A stretch of 64,000 nt of DNA, from positions 2,293,072 to 2,357,071 of the forward strand of contig OY986965.1 of NCBI GenBank assembly GCA_963920575.1, given 5' to 3'. Both the position numbers and the translations under genes were made by a program. Below, piece after piece: positions 35,725 through 48,836 of the stretch. Source of the stretch: Narthecium ossifragum (Eukaryota; Streptophyta; Magnoliopsida; Dioscoreales; Nartheciaceae). The first letter of the stretch is position 1, and each line of letters begins with the position of its first letter. The notes below the pieces were generated by a model. It searched no databases and was not told the origin of the DNA. It saw only the letters and a list, made by a program, of their open reading frames with translations.

Positions 35725-35945
35725 GACTCGTTTGATATGGGAATAACTTTATTTCGAATTAAGAGAGTTTATTTTTGATTTCGGGAATAACTTTATAATG
35801 ATTACGTAGAATAAGAAAAAAGTAGAGTGAAGAGTGAAAATAACTTTGTAATGATTACTTAGTATAAAAAAAGGTGTTTGAAAAATAAAGTGTGAAATAA
35901 ATAATGGATTCGAGAATATTTCTAAAATATTCCCTCCTTTTAAAC
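35725..35945 (+). mobile_element. MITE, copy 2 (right end truncated)
   Basis: Aligns with the reverse complement of the element at 22130-22390 from the left terminus ('gtttgatatgggaataac') to 'aaatattccc'. It then loses the outer right end. AT-rich and non-coding. Confidence 0.65.
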
Positions 35946-38629
35946 TGAGACTCACTGGATCAGTAGATCTAATGCATGCATACGTATGCAGCAGGTGTAC
36001 GTGCATGCAATCATTAATTTTTTAAAGAAATTATGAATTAGATTTTCCAAGAACCAAGGGTAAATTTATCACAGACTCTCGTTGTGTAAATTTATCTTCA
36101 TTAATTAGGATGTTCTTCTTAATTGCTTGAGAAGACAAAGTTATATATTGATCAAGGAATATCCAAATTCATCATGAACTTTGTAATAAATCTTCAAGTT
36201 AATTATGGTGCTCCTTAAATTTTCAACTCCTAATTTTTAACATATAAATTTTAAAATCATATTAACTTGCATAAGCTAATTAAAAACACCATTCATATCG
36301 ACAAGGAATCGATGAAATTAATTTATGACAAAGAAATCCAACAATTAAAATGAAGCACAGATGAGACTTAGCTTTCATTAAGACCTCGGAATTACTAGGA
36401 AAAGAACATACGAAGCTTCGCATTGTTATCATCCTATCGAAACGGATCAATTAGCTGACATATAAGCTTAATTAAAAACTCACAAACATATCTCTATCGA
36501 GAAGGCCCAGCTGCCGAATATTATCGAAAAAAAAAACAAATTGCATGATTAATTTGATCAGAGAAGCTAGCTGACAATAATTAGTTTCAATTATGTCTCT
36601 ATTATTCGTCAGAGTTTGTCATCTTTGATGTCGAAATCCATGAAAATTACGTACTTTTTTATATGATTTATTTGATTGTGATCAAGTTTGATTTGGATGG
36701 TTTAAACAAAAGTTTTAATGAGTTTCGTAGGAGGTTCTCATGTATAAGGACTACTAATAAGAGGGGGGGAAACATTTGAATTCAAACTATGATGCCTTTA
36801 TTGGCGACTAGTGTGTGTCTTATACAGACAGACAAGTCTGGTGTATAACCCACTTGGGATTTGGATACAAATTGGATTGGATCGAATTAAACGTGATCTC
36901 AAATTGATCGATGGGTCCAATCAACAATTTCTATAATTTAGGCATCAATCTCTCAATTGATGTTTAACCTAACTCGCCATCTAATTAATCATCTAGATTT
37001 GAGATTGTTAATAAGAAATTAGACAACGTGAGACACCACTGTTATCCCTTCGAGAAGTGCACTTAATTAGACTATTATAGGGCATACGGCATAGGGGATT
37101 AGAGTGGAAAAAAAAAATTATAATTAGGAGGAATGATAGGTGGTATTAAGAAAGTAATTAGGCCTAGAAAATAGCATGGAGGGTTTAAAAATTGTATATT
37201 AAAAAAAAATTTGGATACCAACAAGATCCGCGCCGCACGCTCTTCGTCAACTCCGCAATTAATTTTAAGTGTGGTGATCTAGAGACAATATAAGCTGTTA
37301 TTTTCCATTATTAATATGGTCTATTGCTAGCTAACATAGTTATTTATGCTATTTGGTCCATATTCCATGCACTAATTGCATTCTTGTGGATAAGGAAGGA
37401 CTCATTGATTCAAGGTGTTCTTGTAGACATGTAGACATGTCTACATGGAATCAATCAGTCTGAGAATTTTCTTCACTTTTTTTGGAGTTTATGTGAGAAT
37501 ATATAAATATTTGAGAAGAACTATCTTTCTCTGAGAATGAATTTAGAATGTAATATTTGTTGCAAGGAGGCAAAAAAAATTTAATGATTTGACAGTGTAA
37601 TAATAATTGACATACATGATTGTTCATTACATTAGTTGTGTCATATCCTTTAATCTTTTATGATCTTAATTAAACAGAATCCTGAATACACATGTAATCA
37701 GATAGTTGTGCCTAAAGATTGATGAACTATTTGTGCAACTATAAGATACCAAGTGTCATACATCTGTTCTTGCTGCAATTATTCAGTAGCAATAAACCAT
37801 AAGGATTTGATCATATGCAGCAGATACCTCCTTCATGGCAAGACTGTTTCGCGGGGCAAATTAGGATAGCAGCTAGTAAGCAGTGGAAAGATAAAGAAAG
37901 TAATTTTAAAAAAAAGTGAGATTTATTACCAGAAATTGTCTCTGACTGTAATTATCCTTCCATTCAACATTCTATGCATGCTATGATTTTTCCAAGCAAG
38001 ACAAAAAAAAGAACCACCTGGATTCCGTTCAATATTTTGTTACCAGCGATACCACTTTGATGCTGCTGCCTGCTTCAGGTTCTTCCAATTATCAACTGCT
38101 CACAGGATAGATGATATATGAAAAGCTTACAATAAATGTTGGATATCTGCTATAAAATGTGGCCCATATAAGTCAATTAGGCCCCCCAAAAAAATAAATT
38201 TGAGCTTGAAAATGATGTCCGAGTACTATTGAGCTGCTTAGAGTTTCCCCATGGATGCTGCAGATATCACAACAATAATGGATGGTGCGTCAAAGAGGTT
38301 TCCTTTGTAGGCGCAACGAAATATGTGAGATGCCTCTTTTGCATTGCAAGCAAACAAGTAGAAAGCAATTTGCACAAGATATTGCTGCAATCCAGTTCTT
38401 TGCTGACAGAGGAAGAGATAAACACTGATAAAAGCGCTGGCTGATTCATCCTTGAGGAATCTAAATGATTCATGAGTCCCAATAGTCTCAGATTGAACAT
38501 AAGAGTCACCAAAGATGCTTGCATGGTTTGTGCGAATGCCATACTCTTCATTCATGTTAGCATTCAAGACCCCGTCACTTTGACTGGTAAAATTGATATT
38601 GCTACCACAGCATGCTTGAGCATCAATTC
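35946..38629. other. Long AT-rich intergenic region and SANT-gene 3' flank
   Basis: No gene recognised between 35946 and about 38200. About 38200-38629 is probably the 3' UTR of the minus-strand SANT gene. Open frames here lack family features. A perfect short palindrome (tgtagacatgtctaca) lies near 37429. Confidence 0.5.
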
Positions 38630-41600
38630 CTATTTGTCTCGCCTGGAGGACCTAGATGTTGTGTTACTCAAAGAAGTGCTTGTGCTTCTTCCCCTCCGGC
38701 CAGTGCTGAGGAGTCCAGATGCGAAAGCTTCTAGCGCCTTTGTGGTAGGAGGCCGGTTTCTAGTGCTCTGCCTCCTAGCGTTCAGCATGGTTGGCTGATC
38801 CAAGCTATGCATAACGTTAGATGTAAATGACTGTATGTGAGTTCGCTGTTGCTGTGTTTCTGAAGGGAATGGAGGGTCATCTCCATTCATCTTGTCCTGA
38901 TTGCAGGTGTCATGCAAGCTTAATGGATCAACAGTTTCAACATCTGGTGGAAAATGTGGCAGATTTAGGTCAATTAGAGCACGTGATTGGACCTTTTCTT
39001 CAGACAACAACGACTCGCTCACATCATCAGTACCACAATGTCTTCTAGTGCAATCGTTATCCATGTCTGGGACAGATTTAACAGAAGAGCCACTAGATAT
39101 CTTCAACAAAGAAGGGCCAGTCTCTGCGCCTATTATCTGACCTGTGCTATGTGAATTCAGCTCGGTCTCTTCTTTTTTCAGCTGATGGCTTTTCAAGAAA
39201 GAAAAGGAGCGCCGACCAGTTCCAGTGTACTTGCAACCAGCTAACCTTCGCCTTTTAGACACGGAAGCTAAAAACTTTGGTTGTGTAGAATCAAAGCAGC
39301 AACTTGTTTGGCTGCTTTTATCCTTAACAAGATGCTTATTATGCCACAGATTATGGGGCTCATTGTTGGAATCATGTCCATTTACCAGCATTCTTCCGAT
39401 TGAAAGAGGATTTAAATGATCATTTATGTCAGGTTCCATAGACTTGCCCAGCATGCACATCCTGTTATCCGTCAATATCTTCTCATCAGATGAAACTGGA
39501 CAGGAGTCCTCATTTTCATTCAACAATGGCTTAGCTTTGCATCTCGCAATGTTCCCCAATTCCTTATCATCAGATGTAACCGGTTCATACTCCCCATCCT
39601 CGGTTAATGATGTTGAAGTAGAGTTGGTGTTCCCCGGTGAGCTTGCACTATTTACATCTCCTGAACTATTAGAGGCGCCAATGCTACAATTGGCATCAGC
39701 TGGTAAAGTCCTTACTTCCCTCACCTTGAATGGTCCCTCTCCTTGAACCAAACTAGTATCCACAACAGTAAACTTCATAAACTCTGAGTTGCACTTTGGG
39801 AGTTTTGAGCGGAGATAGCAGCTACGCTGATGATCACCCAGACCCTTTTGGTCCAAGTTGATGTTTTGAACTTTATTTGAGCTGCTCCCAATGGCTTCTT
39901 CAACCTCTAAATCAAGAAGCCTTGGGTCTGATGCCACCTTATTCAGAACATCACTAACAGAATCAAAGTAGTGATTGCCTCTGACAAGCTTTCTCGAGAA
40001 TTTCTTAACACCAGGGATGAGAAATACCAAAGAATTCTTCAATCCAACAGAACTTAGATCTTTGGGTTGTTCAGAGTGCCATCCTCTTGCAAGCAAGCGA
40101 GGCCAAACAGCTTCCCAGAACAGATCATTTGATTTAGCTTTACTTAGCCTAAAATCTCCTGTCAAAAAGTTGATAATATCACCAGATGTCAAAGAGGAGC
40201 ATGCCTTTCCAACAGGAATTTCAGGGCGAGCGGAGATCGCTTGATTTGTTCTAAAAGGATCCAGCACAATGCCTGTGAGATCATGCTTGCCCTTGCCGAT
40301 TCCTACAGCTTTTATCAGAAGCTCACCACCAACCATAGCCTTTAAAGAGAAGATAAACTCCTCAAAAGAAACTCTTCCCTCGCTAAACATCTTAGTAGCC
40401 TGCAATAACAACCAGAAAATTTTAATGAAACATCATTCATAAAACAAACAGTATTTTGTAGGGTTAACATTTATTTCCTTGCTAATAATAACAAATCAAA
40501 AGAGAATTTTCAAGGACCAAATGGATTTGCAAAGTGATCTAGTGAAGGAACTCTTGAAATTATTCTCGCATAATGTGGATGCTGCCCTTTTGCAGCACGC
40601 TATTAAACTTTGCTTGGTTTAATTTTACAGCCTTCTGGACAATTCTGAACAATATGGCAGCAGATATGAAGCTCAATGATGATGTACAATCTTGAGGTTT
40701 GTAAGACTCTGAACAACTCATGTATAGGTTTCCACAGAAGCAGGCCAATCAAGTTCTATTTAGTAGAGGCCTTTCATATAGTCTCCGCTTTGAGTACAGG
40801 AATTTCCTTCCAAAACACAGTTCATGATAACTAGCTTAATTCTTTATCTACTTTTCGCAACAGATATCTTCTTGGCATGCTGCTAATGAAACCGAAAAAA
40901 CACCATTCTTAATGTAGGTCTAGGACACAAGAAAATCCATTAATAGGATGAGTATTACTGTTACGTTGAACTGATATTGATAAAGCGATAACCTATAAGA
41001 CCAAAAATATGACCAGATATGTTCATCAGTATGGTGGATGCCTCATTAATTAACTGTCAGAAAGGGATTATTTCACACATCAAAATGCATCTTAACAGAC
41101 AGTTAAGTATAAGCATACCTCTATTAGATTATCCTGGGCTTCCTTTGCAATGCTAGGTAGTAAGCGCGAGAGCAGGACTTGCTGTCTCCACCCTGTAAAA
41201 ATACGTTGACCATATATGCATCTCCTACTTTTCATCTTTCTACATTCTGACCATCTGCGATACGCATTGGATCTGTAGAACTTTCCATAATAGAATGATA
41301 AAACATCGCCCATTTCTTTACCGTCCACAAATTTCCTAATCTGAACCAGATTCTTCCCAAAAATGTAGAGGCCAAGAAGAAAGCACTGAGCTTCAGCTTC
41401 GCTCCAAGAGGCAGCTGGCGAGCCAGGCAACGGGCTAAAACGTCTGGCTATTATTGGTTGCACAGAGCCACCGCCCACAAACATCTGCTCAACTGTGGTC
41501 TTGCATACTTGACCTGAGGAACCAGCAAGTTCTTGATCATGTCCTGATAATTTATCCTGACGTTCAAATTTACATGTCAACCCTTGAGACGAAGTAAATT

Positions 41601-42024
41601 GACTCTGTATACTCTGAGGAGAATATTCACAGGGTTTAATGCATTCAGGGGCAGTGGGAAGCACTCCGTTACATGTATATGATGGTTCAGCATTCGTACT
41701 TGTGTGGGAGAATTGTTGTTCTTCTTGTTTAGTGTAATTGCCTTCATGCGGTACCCACATTATTGGGATAGCTAACCCTATTCCAAGCATGGCACCACTG
41801 TATATAGGGGTAAGGCATAGCTGTTGTCTTTCAGATTCTGACATCAAGGACGGGATTTCAACTTGGTATTGATCTCCTAAACGAGGTTGTATGGGTGGGT
41901 CCTCATAGATGTCATCTGCACCAGTGCAATCCACAGAAAAAGAATGGTCAAGAATTGCCTCTGAAATGTGCCCTTCAATATGCTCTTGCCCCTCCTGGTT
42001 GTCTTCGGTTTCAACTAAATCCAT
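38630..42024 (-). CDS. SANT/ELM2-type chromatin protein (SANT1-4 family of HDA6 complexes)
   Basis: Two coding exons, 41119-42024 and 38630-40399, join in phase 0 to 891 codons. GDQYQVEIPSL (about residue 50-60) is the ELM2-like element. A SANT domain follows at about 195-250 (SWSEAEAQCFLLGLYIFGKN, GDVLSFYYGKFYRSNAYRRW). Exon 2 continues with EGRVSFEEFIFSLKAMVGGE and FWEAVWPRLLARGWHSEQP, the conserved plant block after the SANT domain, then a Ser-rich tail ending RRGRSTSTSLSNTTSRSSRR. This architecture belongs to Arabidopsis At2g47820/At1g09040-type proteins, often labelled 'arginine-glutamic acid dipeptide repeat protein'. They were reported with the histone deacetylase HDA6 and a domesticated Harbinger transposase (from memory). 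Start taken at MDLVETEDN because an acceptor (gtgacag, about 42054) lies just upstream. A 5' UTR exon probably lies at 43572-43745. Confidence 0.85.
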
Positions 42025-43571
42025 CCGCCACAACTTGAAGTTTAAAGATGTACCTGTCACTTTATTAAGTCTGAAGCGGCGTTATCAGGACAACTCGAAT
42101 GCAGGATTGGCATCAAGAGAAAGCTAATTTATATGCATTCCACATAAGCTCTAGGATTTCACAAATATCAAATTTCAGGCAAATAATGCTCAGAGTGCTT
42201 AAATTAGATAACAAGAACTGTCAAGAAGATTATTTCAATCATAGAAATGAGAATAAACCATCCAGTCCTTTATCAAACATTTGAAAAACCTGTAATCAAG
42301 AGATGCTTGTACATATACAATTTACAGAGTAAAAATGGGAAATATAACATATAGCAAATGTTACAAAAAACAATTAATGCTCTCAGTAGCTCTGAAAAAG
42401 TTGAAGTTATCTGGATACCAAAGAAACCTCTAAAATCTAATCAATGCTCCATGAATGCCTTGCAAAGCAAACAACAAGTAATCAACTTAATGTGCTTTCA
42501 AAAACCTTGGGATGCAGAATTTCAGCTGACAACTAGGTTCAAATATGCTCAGCCGACTTCTAGATGACTGATCTCTATCATATCAACCATATGCATTAGT
42601 TGACAACAATTCTAGAACTATGGTGAAAATCATTCTGCTAAGGGTGATTAATCATGAATTGGTCAGCATCAGGAAATCATTCTGCTGAGGGTGTCGCTTA
42701 AGGTTGTTAAACATAAACGAGTACTAAAATCACACAACCAAATTTTTCTTATTAAAAACGGTTTTTTTTTTAAATGACAAGATTCCAAAAAAATGACCAG
42801 GAAATCATTCTGCTAAGGAACATGTCTAATTTATAGCATCAATCTTCCCCCAACGAACAAAAGGGACAGCTTAAGAATATAAGTTTCTACGCAAAGTCGA
42901 AGACCTATTAATAATACACACCTTTCAGTGTTACTGAGCTGCATTCAAACTGAATCACAAGAAAAAATCCCCGCTAAAAGCATTGCTATTCATCAAGAAT
43001 CCACCAAATTTAGGACGCCAGAAAAATTGGTTGGCACAAAGCCACCATGTCCATGTCCGACGAAAACCACAATCAGGACGACCTAGAGGATCCCCATATG
43101 AAAAAAAAAGAGAAAGAAAGTTGAACCTAGCATATCAATACAAAGCAACCCAACTAGAGCAAATACACATTTCACAAAAGAGATGCTGTGATCCACATTG
43201 CGAACAATAAATACTTCCTGGCAGTAAACTTACACTTGGATCCATCTAATTCAACTCATACACACAAATGATAACAACAACCCAAGAAACATAAACATGA
43301 TAACATCACAAACCAATATCAAAGCTCAACTAAAAGAGACGAGCGTAAGCGACGCATCCACGATCCTCAAAAACATAAGACCAACATGTAAGCAGCGGAG
43401 GTGGGCAAATGGGCATCCTCGATTCGCAGAGATAGTCATATCTCCGGTGGAAATCACTCGAAAAAAAGTACCCATTGACGCAAATTGCAAGAAAACAATC
43501 GTATGTTATTAAAGAAACGAACTTTTTCCATGAATATATATCCATAATAAAACCAAACTATACGGTCTTAC

Positions 43572-43745
43572 CTCGGAACAAAGATAGAGTTTTCTATCGC
43601 GGCTTCGAAGGTGGGAATTGGTCCGAGCGATGAGATGTGGCGAAGAGAGGGAAACAAAAAAACCCAAGAAGAGAAGAAAGTTGGAAAAATCGAAGAGAAG
43701 TAGTTCTCTAGAGAGAGACGAGAGAGAGAGAGACGAGGAGGAGCT
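43572..43745 (-). promoter_or_regulatory. Probable 5' UTR exon of the SANT gene with GA repeats
   Basis: A good donor (gtaaga on the minus strand, 43566-43571) pairs with the acceptor near 42054. The exon is rich in GA (43715-43738), as in many plant 5' leaders. Inferred; no transcript evidence. Confidence 0.5.
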
Positions 43746-44746
43746 TATTAAAAAACAAAAAAACTCGGACGAAAAGTAAAAATACGAGCTTTAAAACGCC
43801 ACCTAAGAGGGCATTTGTGGTAAGATATGACCAATTAATATCACAGGACGGCATCCTTAGGATCCGCTGCAAATTACAGAACACCAAACCCCAAAAAATG
43901 AAAAACGACTGAACAACACGTGCCGAGAGAATGCGTTTTTGGACACGTGGCGCCTGGAGGAGGGAGGTGCTTGGGAGTTTTAAGGAGGGGGTGCAGGGGA
44001 TGTGATGTCCTATCATGAGATGGGACCTGGGGCTCGTCGACGGCACAATCCAGTCATGAGAGTGGACTCGGGTTTCGTGAAAACTACGAGGATGCCCCTC
44101 CGGTTTATAAAGCTAGAAGTTGATCGGGTGTGAGGCTTATACAGGGGAGAGGTTTGTAGCGGCCGTCGTCGTATTGACCGAAGAATAAAATCCACGGCTC
44201 GGATGATATCGAAGCCGTCCGTGATTCGGAATCTCGGATGGGTTATGTCATACATGGGTACTTATTTAAAACTCAAGATTTATTTAAAACTGATCAAACG
44301 GAATCTGAGTCGGTAGGAAAATGATTCACATACGTCGCACGTCACTATCGATTGTCTACCGATTGATTCATTTGTTTTACTATAAATTACATCAACAAAT
44401 CAATAGTGTTCAGTCAATTCGATAATTGATACATTCGATTGATAGTGTTTTAATATATCAATAGTGTTCTAACGATGGACATTTGCCGATCGAAAGAGAT
44501 GCATGATATACATGCCTTATCAATGTACGCCGATCGCAGTCAAGTCGATATTTATCCTCCTAAGTTATTTTGTTAGGTTCAATAAATAAATAATGATAAA
44601 AAATATATAAAGAAATTTTTATGTGAAATTTGATAATCAACTGTTATTGTAAATAGATGTTGACTCATGACTTTATTTTTTATATTTCCACAAATGTTCA
44701 GAATCTACCGTCCACGTTCTTTACCAAACAATATATATATATATAT
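43746..44746. other. SANT-gene promoter side and spacer
   Basis: No gene recognised. The open frames at 43708-44046 and 44013-44255 show no family motif. AT-rich with a TA microsatellite at about 44731-44746. Confidence 0.45.
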
Positions 44747-44930
44747 ACTAGTTGTGTCCCTGCCACCTGGCAGGTTAACCACCAACCCAACCCTAATAAC
44801 TTCCTTCCACTAAACCCCCCTCAACTTAGGATTATCATGTCACATAGGCGTCACATAGACTCCACCTAGGATATTTTTCCGTCACATAAGACAACGAAAG
44901 TTTCACTTATAATCATAACCTCATATAAAG
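44747..44930 (+). repeat. Dispersed repeat family, copy B
   Basis: Starts ACTAGTTGTGTCCCTGCCAC right after a TA run, with the small palindrome gccacctggc. It contains 'cttaggattatcatgtcaca' and 'gacaacgaaagtttcactta', and ends near 'ataatcataacctcata'. Homologous to 20763-20923 and 45391-45561. Confidence 0.7.
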
Positions 44931-45390
44931 ATAATATCTCTCGAACCCATTTAAGGGCTTTGATCACCGTACCATAAACTCATTTGCTGAATGCATGTAG
45001 ATCCCAAGTCTATAAGGTTTCCATCTGATGGAATGGACTCTTAAAATCCGGATCTAATAACACGCACTCAAAACACGAGTTAGACCAGCCTTTTATTGTG
45101 GTATATAAGCATATTTTTGGTAGGATATTTATTCTTTTTTTGGTATCAACTTTTTGGTACAAACAAAAGTACGAAAAACTAGAATACTCCTATAAAGATG
45201 TTTTGTCAATATAAGACGGACCCTTCCAATTCCAAATGGTGGTTTTTTATTTAAATACCTCTCTTTGATAAAATTAGACATGGTTAAAATTAACCACAAA
45301 TTAAAATCTTTAAATAGAAAAATATTTACAGATAAATAGAAACAATCTAAGACTTGTTTATAAAAAAAGGTATTGGCACAATATATATAT

Positions 45391-45561
45391 ATTAGTTATG
45401 CCCCTGTCACCTGCCAGGGTAAACACCAACCCCACCCCAATAACTACCCAATAACTCCATCAAACTAAGCCCCCTCAACCTAGGATTATCATACCACATA
45501 GGCTTCACCTATAATATTCTCCCGCCACGTAGGACAACGAAAGTTTCACTTATAATCATAA
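45391..45561 (+). repeat. Dispersed repeat family, copy C
   Basis: Starts ATTAGTTATGCCCCTGTCAC after a TA run, contains 'cctaggattatcatacca' and 'gacaacgaaagtttcactta', and ends near 'taatcataag'. Same orientation as copy B, about 460 bases downstream of B's end. Confidence 0.7.
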
Positions 45562-45614
45562 GATGTACATGCCCCTTATCATGTACCCCAATCGGGGTTA
45601 ATGCATTAGTGAAA

Positions 45615-45883
45615 GAAAAAAGATTTGTGTTTCAGCCATGTACACTGTATATGTCTACGTGACATGTACCTCAATCACTTATCTTAGTGACACATATGTA
45701 TACTTTGAGAGAAGTGATTGGGGTACATGTCACGAAGGCATGTGCATCATACATGGTCACATTCAATGGTCCAGATTTACTCACATCCACTGGTCTTCAT
45801 CATGTAAGCTAATAATACATGGCCACCTCAGTCATGTATGCAATGTACATGGCTGAAATGCGCATGTACACAAATCTTTTTTC
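45615..45883. mobile_element. Foldback/MITE-like element
   Basis: The ends are inverted copies: gaaaaaagatttgtg followed by tttcagccatgtaca on the left, and the same two blocks in reverse complement on the right (with a short insertion between them). Nested inside is a second inverted repeat (45660-45679 with 45714-45732, gtgacatgtacc...). The whole 269 bp could fold into a long hairpin. No clear target duplication found. Confidence 0.6.
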
Positions 45884-46109
45884 ATACTTTGGATGCAGAT
45901 ATCCTCCTACCACCAACCCATGCATGCATGCAAGAAACACCACCCTCATGCCGAGATCCAAGGTCCCATTCATAGGAGATGAGCACCACCATGCACACAC
46001 CCTCATGCATGCCTTCCATCATCCCTCCCTTTAAACTCTGATGATCTCTTTAAATATCCATTCCATACTCCCTTCTTCTCCCAACCCCATCTCCTTCCAG
46101 CTCCAATTA

Positions 46110-47674
46110 ATGGAGACCCCTCCCGTGTTAAGAGCTCAAGATATCAACAAAGAAGAGCCCATCCTCTTGTTTTCTCCAACAAACCCAAACCGAACAACAA
46201 TCCAAACAGTCTACCTCTCAAACATAGACCAAACAGTGGCCTTTCCAGTGGAGACGGTGTTCTTCTATCATGGCACCGGAGGGTCGCCGGCATCATCGGA
46301 TGGCATCGCTGAGAGGGTGAAGAGAGCTGTGTCTGATGGGCTACTCATTCCTTATTACTTCATGGCTGGAAGGATCGGCTTTAACTCTCAGACCAGGAGG
46401 CTGGAGCTCGTCTGCAACAACGCCGGTGTTCTGTTTTCCGGCGCAACGTCGAGCCTTCGGCTCCATGAACTTGGGAACCTCTCCCTGCCAAATCCTTCCT
46501 TTCAGCACCTCATCCTTCGGACCGACCGGTTCGTTAGTATCGAGGAAACTCCAATCCTCACGATTCAGGTAATTAAACTACTCCTCCTCCTCCAGCCCAG
46601 TTTCCGTCTGTTCCGTCAGTTAGATATTATTATCTCATGACTACTCATTTTGAGTACCAGCCCAGTTTCCGTCTGTTCCGTCAGTTAAATATTATTAACT
46701 CATGACTACTCTTTTTGAGTATATATATATAGGTCACGAAGTTTAGATGTGGAGGTTTCTCCATGGGGTTTGTGACCAACCACAGCATACTGGACGGTAG
46801 ATCGGCGGCGGAGATGCTGGTGACCCTCGCCGCCATCTGCAGAGGTGAAGCAGGCATGAACAACGTCGACGCGCTCAACCTCGACCGGTCCTGCATCAAA
46901 CCAAGAAACCCTCCAGAGATAAGGTACGAACACACGGAGTACACCAAGCTTGACGCCGCCTCCTCCATCAAGTACTCCTCATTCACCTCATCACTGAAAC
47001 CCCCTCCACCTCCCTCTGTCCCAGCTCTATCCGAGACCCACACCTGCAAGCTCTTCTCCTTCACAGCCCAAATGATCACCTCTCTCAAGAAGAGGTCAGC
47101 CATGGCAACTTGCTCCACCTTCGAGGCCATTGTCGCACAAGTCTGGAGAGCAAGAACAATGGCAGTGTTCACCGCACCTGAGAACAATAACAATAGTACC
47201 CTATCCTCTGTTTTCTTCGCAGTGGATATAAGAGCCAAGATGACACCAACTCTGCCAGATGGCTTTGTGGGCAATGGCGTGATCACAGCTGCAGCAGCTG
47301 CAACAGTGAAGGAGCTGAGGGAGATGCCATTCTCATACTGTGTGGAGAGAGTGAAGGAGGCCATAGAGAGGGTGAGCAGGGATGAGTATGTGAGGTCTGT
47401 GATAGATTGGCTGGAGGTTCACAGGGGAGTGCCATCAACTATGGATGGGAGGGGGTTCTATGTCTCAGCTTGGTGGAAGCTGCCATTCCATGAGTTGGAC
47501 TTTGGCCATGGGAGGCCTGTGTTTGGTGGGCCTGTGGCCAGTGGCGTGCGTGACTTTGTGTTGCTGCTGACTGGTGGTGGCGGAGCTGAAAAGATTAACA
47601 GTGGAATTGACGTTTGGATAGTGTTGGAGAAGGAGAAGATGGAGAGATTCATGACCAATGTATTTGATTGCTAA
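46110..47674 (+). CDS. BAHD-family acyltransferase
   Basis: Two exons, 46110-46568 and 46733-47674, give 466 codons. The N-terminal half contains VETVFFYHG and LLIPYYFMAGRI, typical of BAHD enzymes. The catalytic HXXXD motif is NHSILDG, at the start of exon 2 (about residue 165). The C-terminal structural motif, usually DFGWG, reads DFGHGRP. A BAHD intron at this place is common. These cytosolic enzymes move an acyl group from acyl-CoA to an alcohol or amine; the HXXXD histidine is the base. The substrate cannot be told from sequence. The closest flavour I recall is the plant acyltransferase group that includes omega-hydroxy fatty acid and brassinosteroid acyltransferases (weak). Start taken at METPPVLRAQ; an in-frame ATG 69 bases upstream would add an unlikely extension. 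Confidence 0.9.
46592..46721. repeat. 65-bp tandem duplication in the BAHD intron
   Basis: Two adjacent copies, 46592-46656 and 46657-46721, differ at only a few positions. They fill most of the 164-bp intron and leave the splice sites intact. Confidence 0.9.
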
Positions 47675-48836
47675 GCTTGAAGACTACTATTATAAGAGTT
47701 ATATGTCTTGTATGAGTAGCAATTAAGACGGTAATAATTATACACGTTATCTATGTTTAGATAGAGAGAGGAAAATTATGTTTTAATTGAAATTAAATGA
47801 GCCGGGCTTGATTAATTGATTCTAGTCTCGGAATTTATTTCAAGCCATGCAATTAGCTCGACCACACACGTAGACACGAGCTCAATCCTCTGGGCTGGTG
47901 ATCATGCAACTATCGTGGAATAATGGACAGTCAAGATACCATCCAAGAATTTATACCTATTAAGAATAATAAAAAAATATATTATTTTTATTATATAGTT
48001 ATCAAGGAATAGAAAAGTAGAGATTTAAATTGGTTGGTCTTGTCCTATTTTATTATACGGGACAGAAGTTCTAAACGAACTAAAATTGGTGCTAAGGACT
48101 ATCTCGGTTGTCGTCTATGAGAAGTAGATTTACCTGATTTATAGGAATCATCCGTTGAGCTAAAAAAAAGCAAAGAAGACCAGGGGCTTTGGTCGCACAG
48201 CACTCAGAGGAGCCATTCCGGGTAACATATTTTGTTCTTGTCCTCTTCTTTTGTCTGAAAAATTAACATTATAAGTTGTGTTGTAGAACGTAACATTGAT
48301 TAGCTTTTTCTGCGTCCCAGAATATAAAACTTTTGTAATCAGAGAGTTTTATCTTGATTTAGAAATAAAGTATTCGAATATAAGACGTCACGCAACCTTC
48401 TTTGTTTTTCTCATCCATAGGGTTTTTTTTTTGGGTATAAGGTCAGAAGTCCAAATTGAACCCCCTATTTGTTATTAAGCTCATCCGGAGTTTTGATAAG
48501 CCATGAAACCCCAAGCAACATGACAAAAAGACATAAATGCCTTTTCCTCCATCATTTCCAGCGATCGACGTGTGCTCGCCCCACAAGCGTGCGCTCCTCC
48601 ATCGATTCTGGCGACCCACGCCACCGTGGCCCGTCGCTGTTGCTCCGGCAAAGCCGGTCGCAACCACCCCATCTCTACCTCCGACGAGCTCATCCTCCCT
48701 CATACACTAGCCACCATCTCCTTCTCCATTCCCTCATACACGAATTAGCAGCTATTTTGATGGAGTAGAGGAGACTGGCAGGTAGTGATGTGAATGCATT
48801 GCTGATGATTGGCGATATATAACTAGTATAACAAGA
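47675..48836. other. Intergenic between BAHD and PSY genes
   Basis: BAHD 3' flank, then AT-rich spacer. A GC-rich block at 48550-48720 stands out from its surroundings. It could be captured exon sequence or leader-like DNA, but no family motif was recognised. Confidence 0.4.

Noticed and set aside
46681..47364. 227-aa minus-strand frame
   Set aside because: It is antisense to BAHD exon 2, which has clear family motifs on the plus strand.
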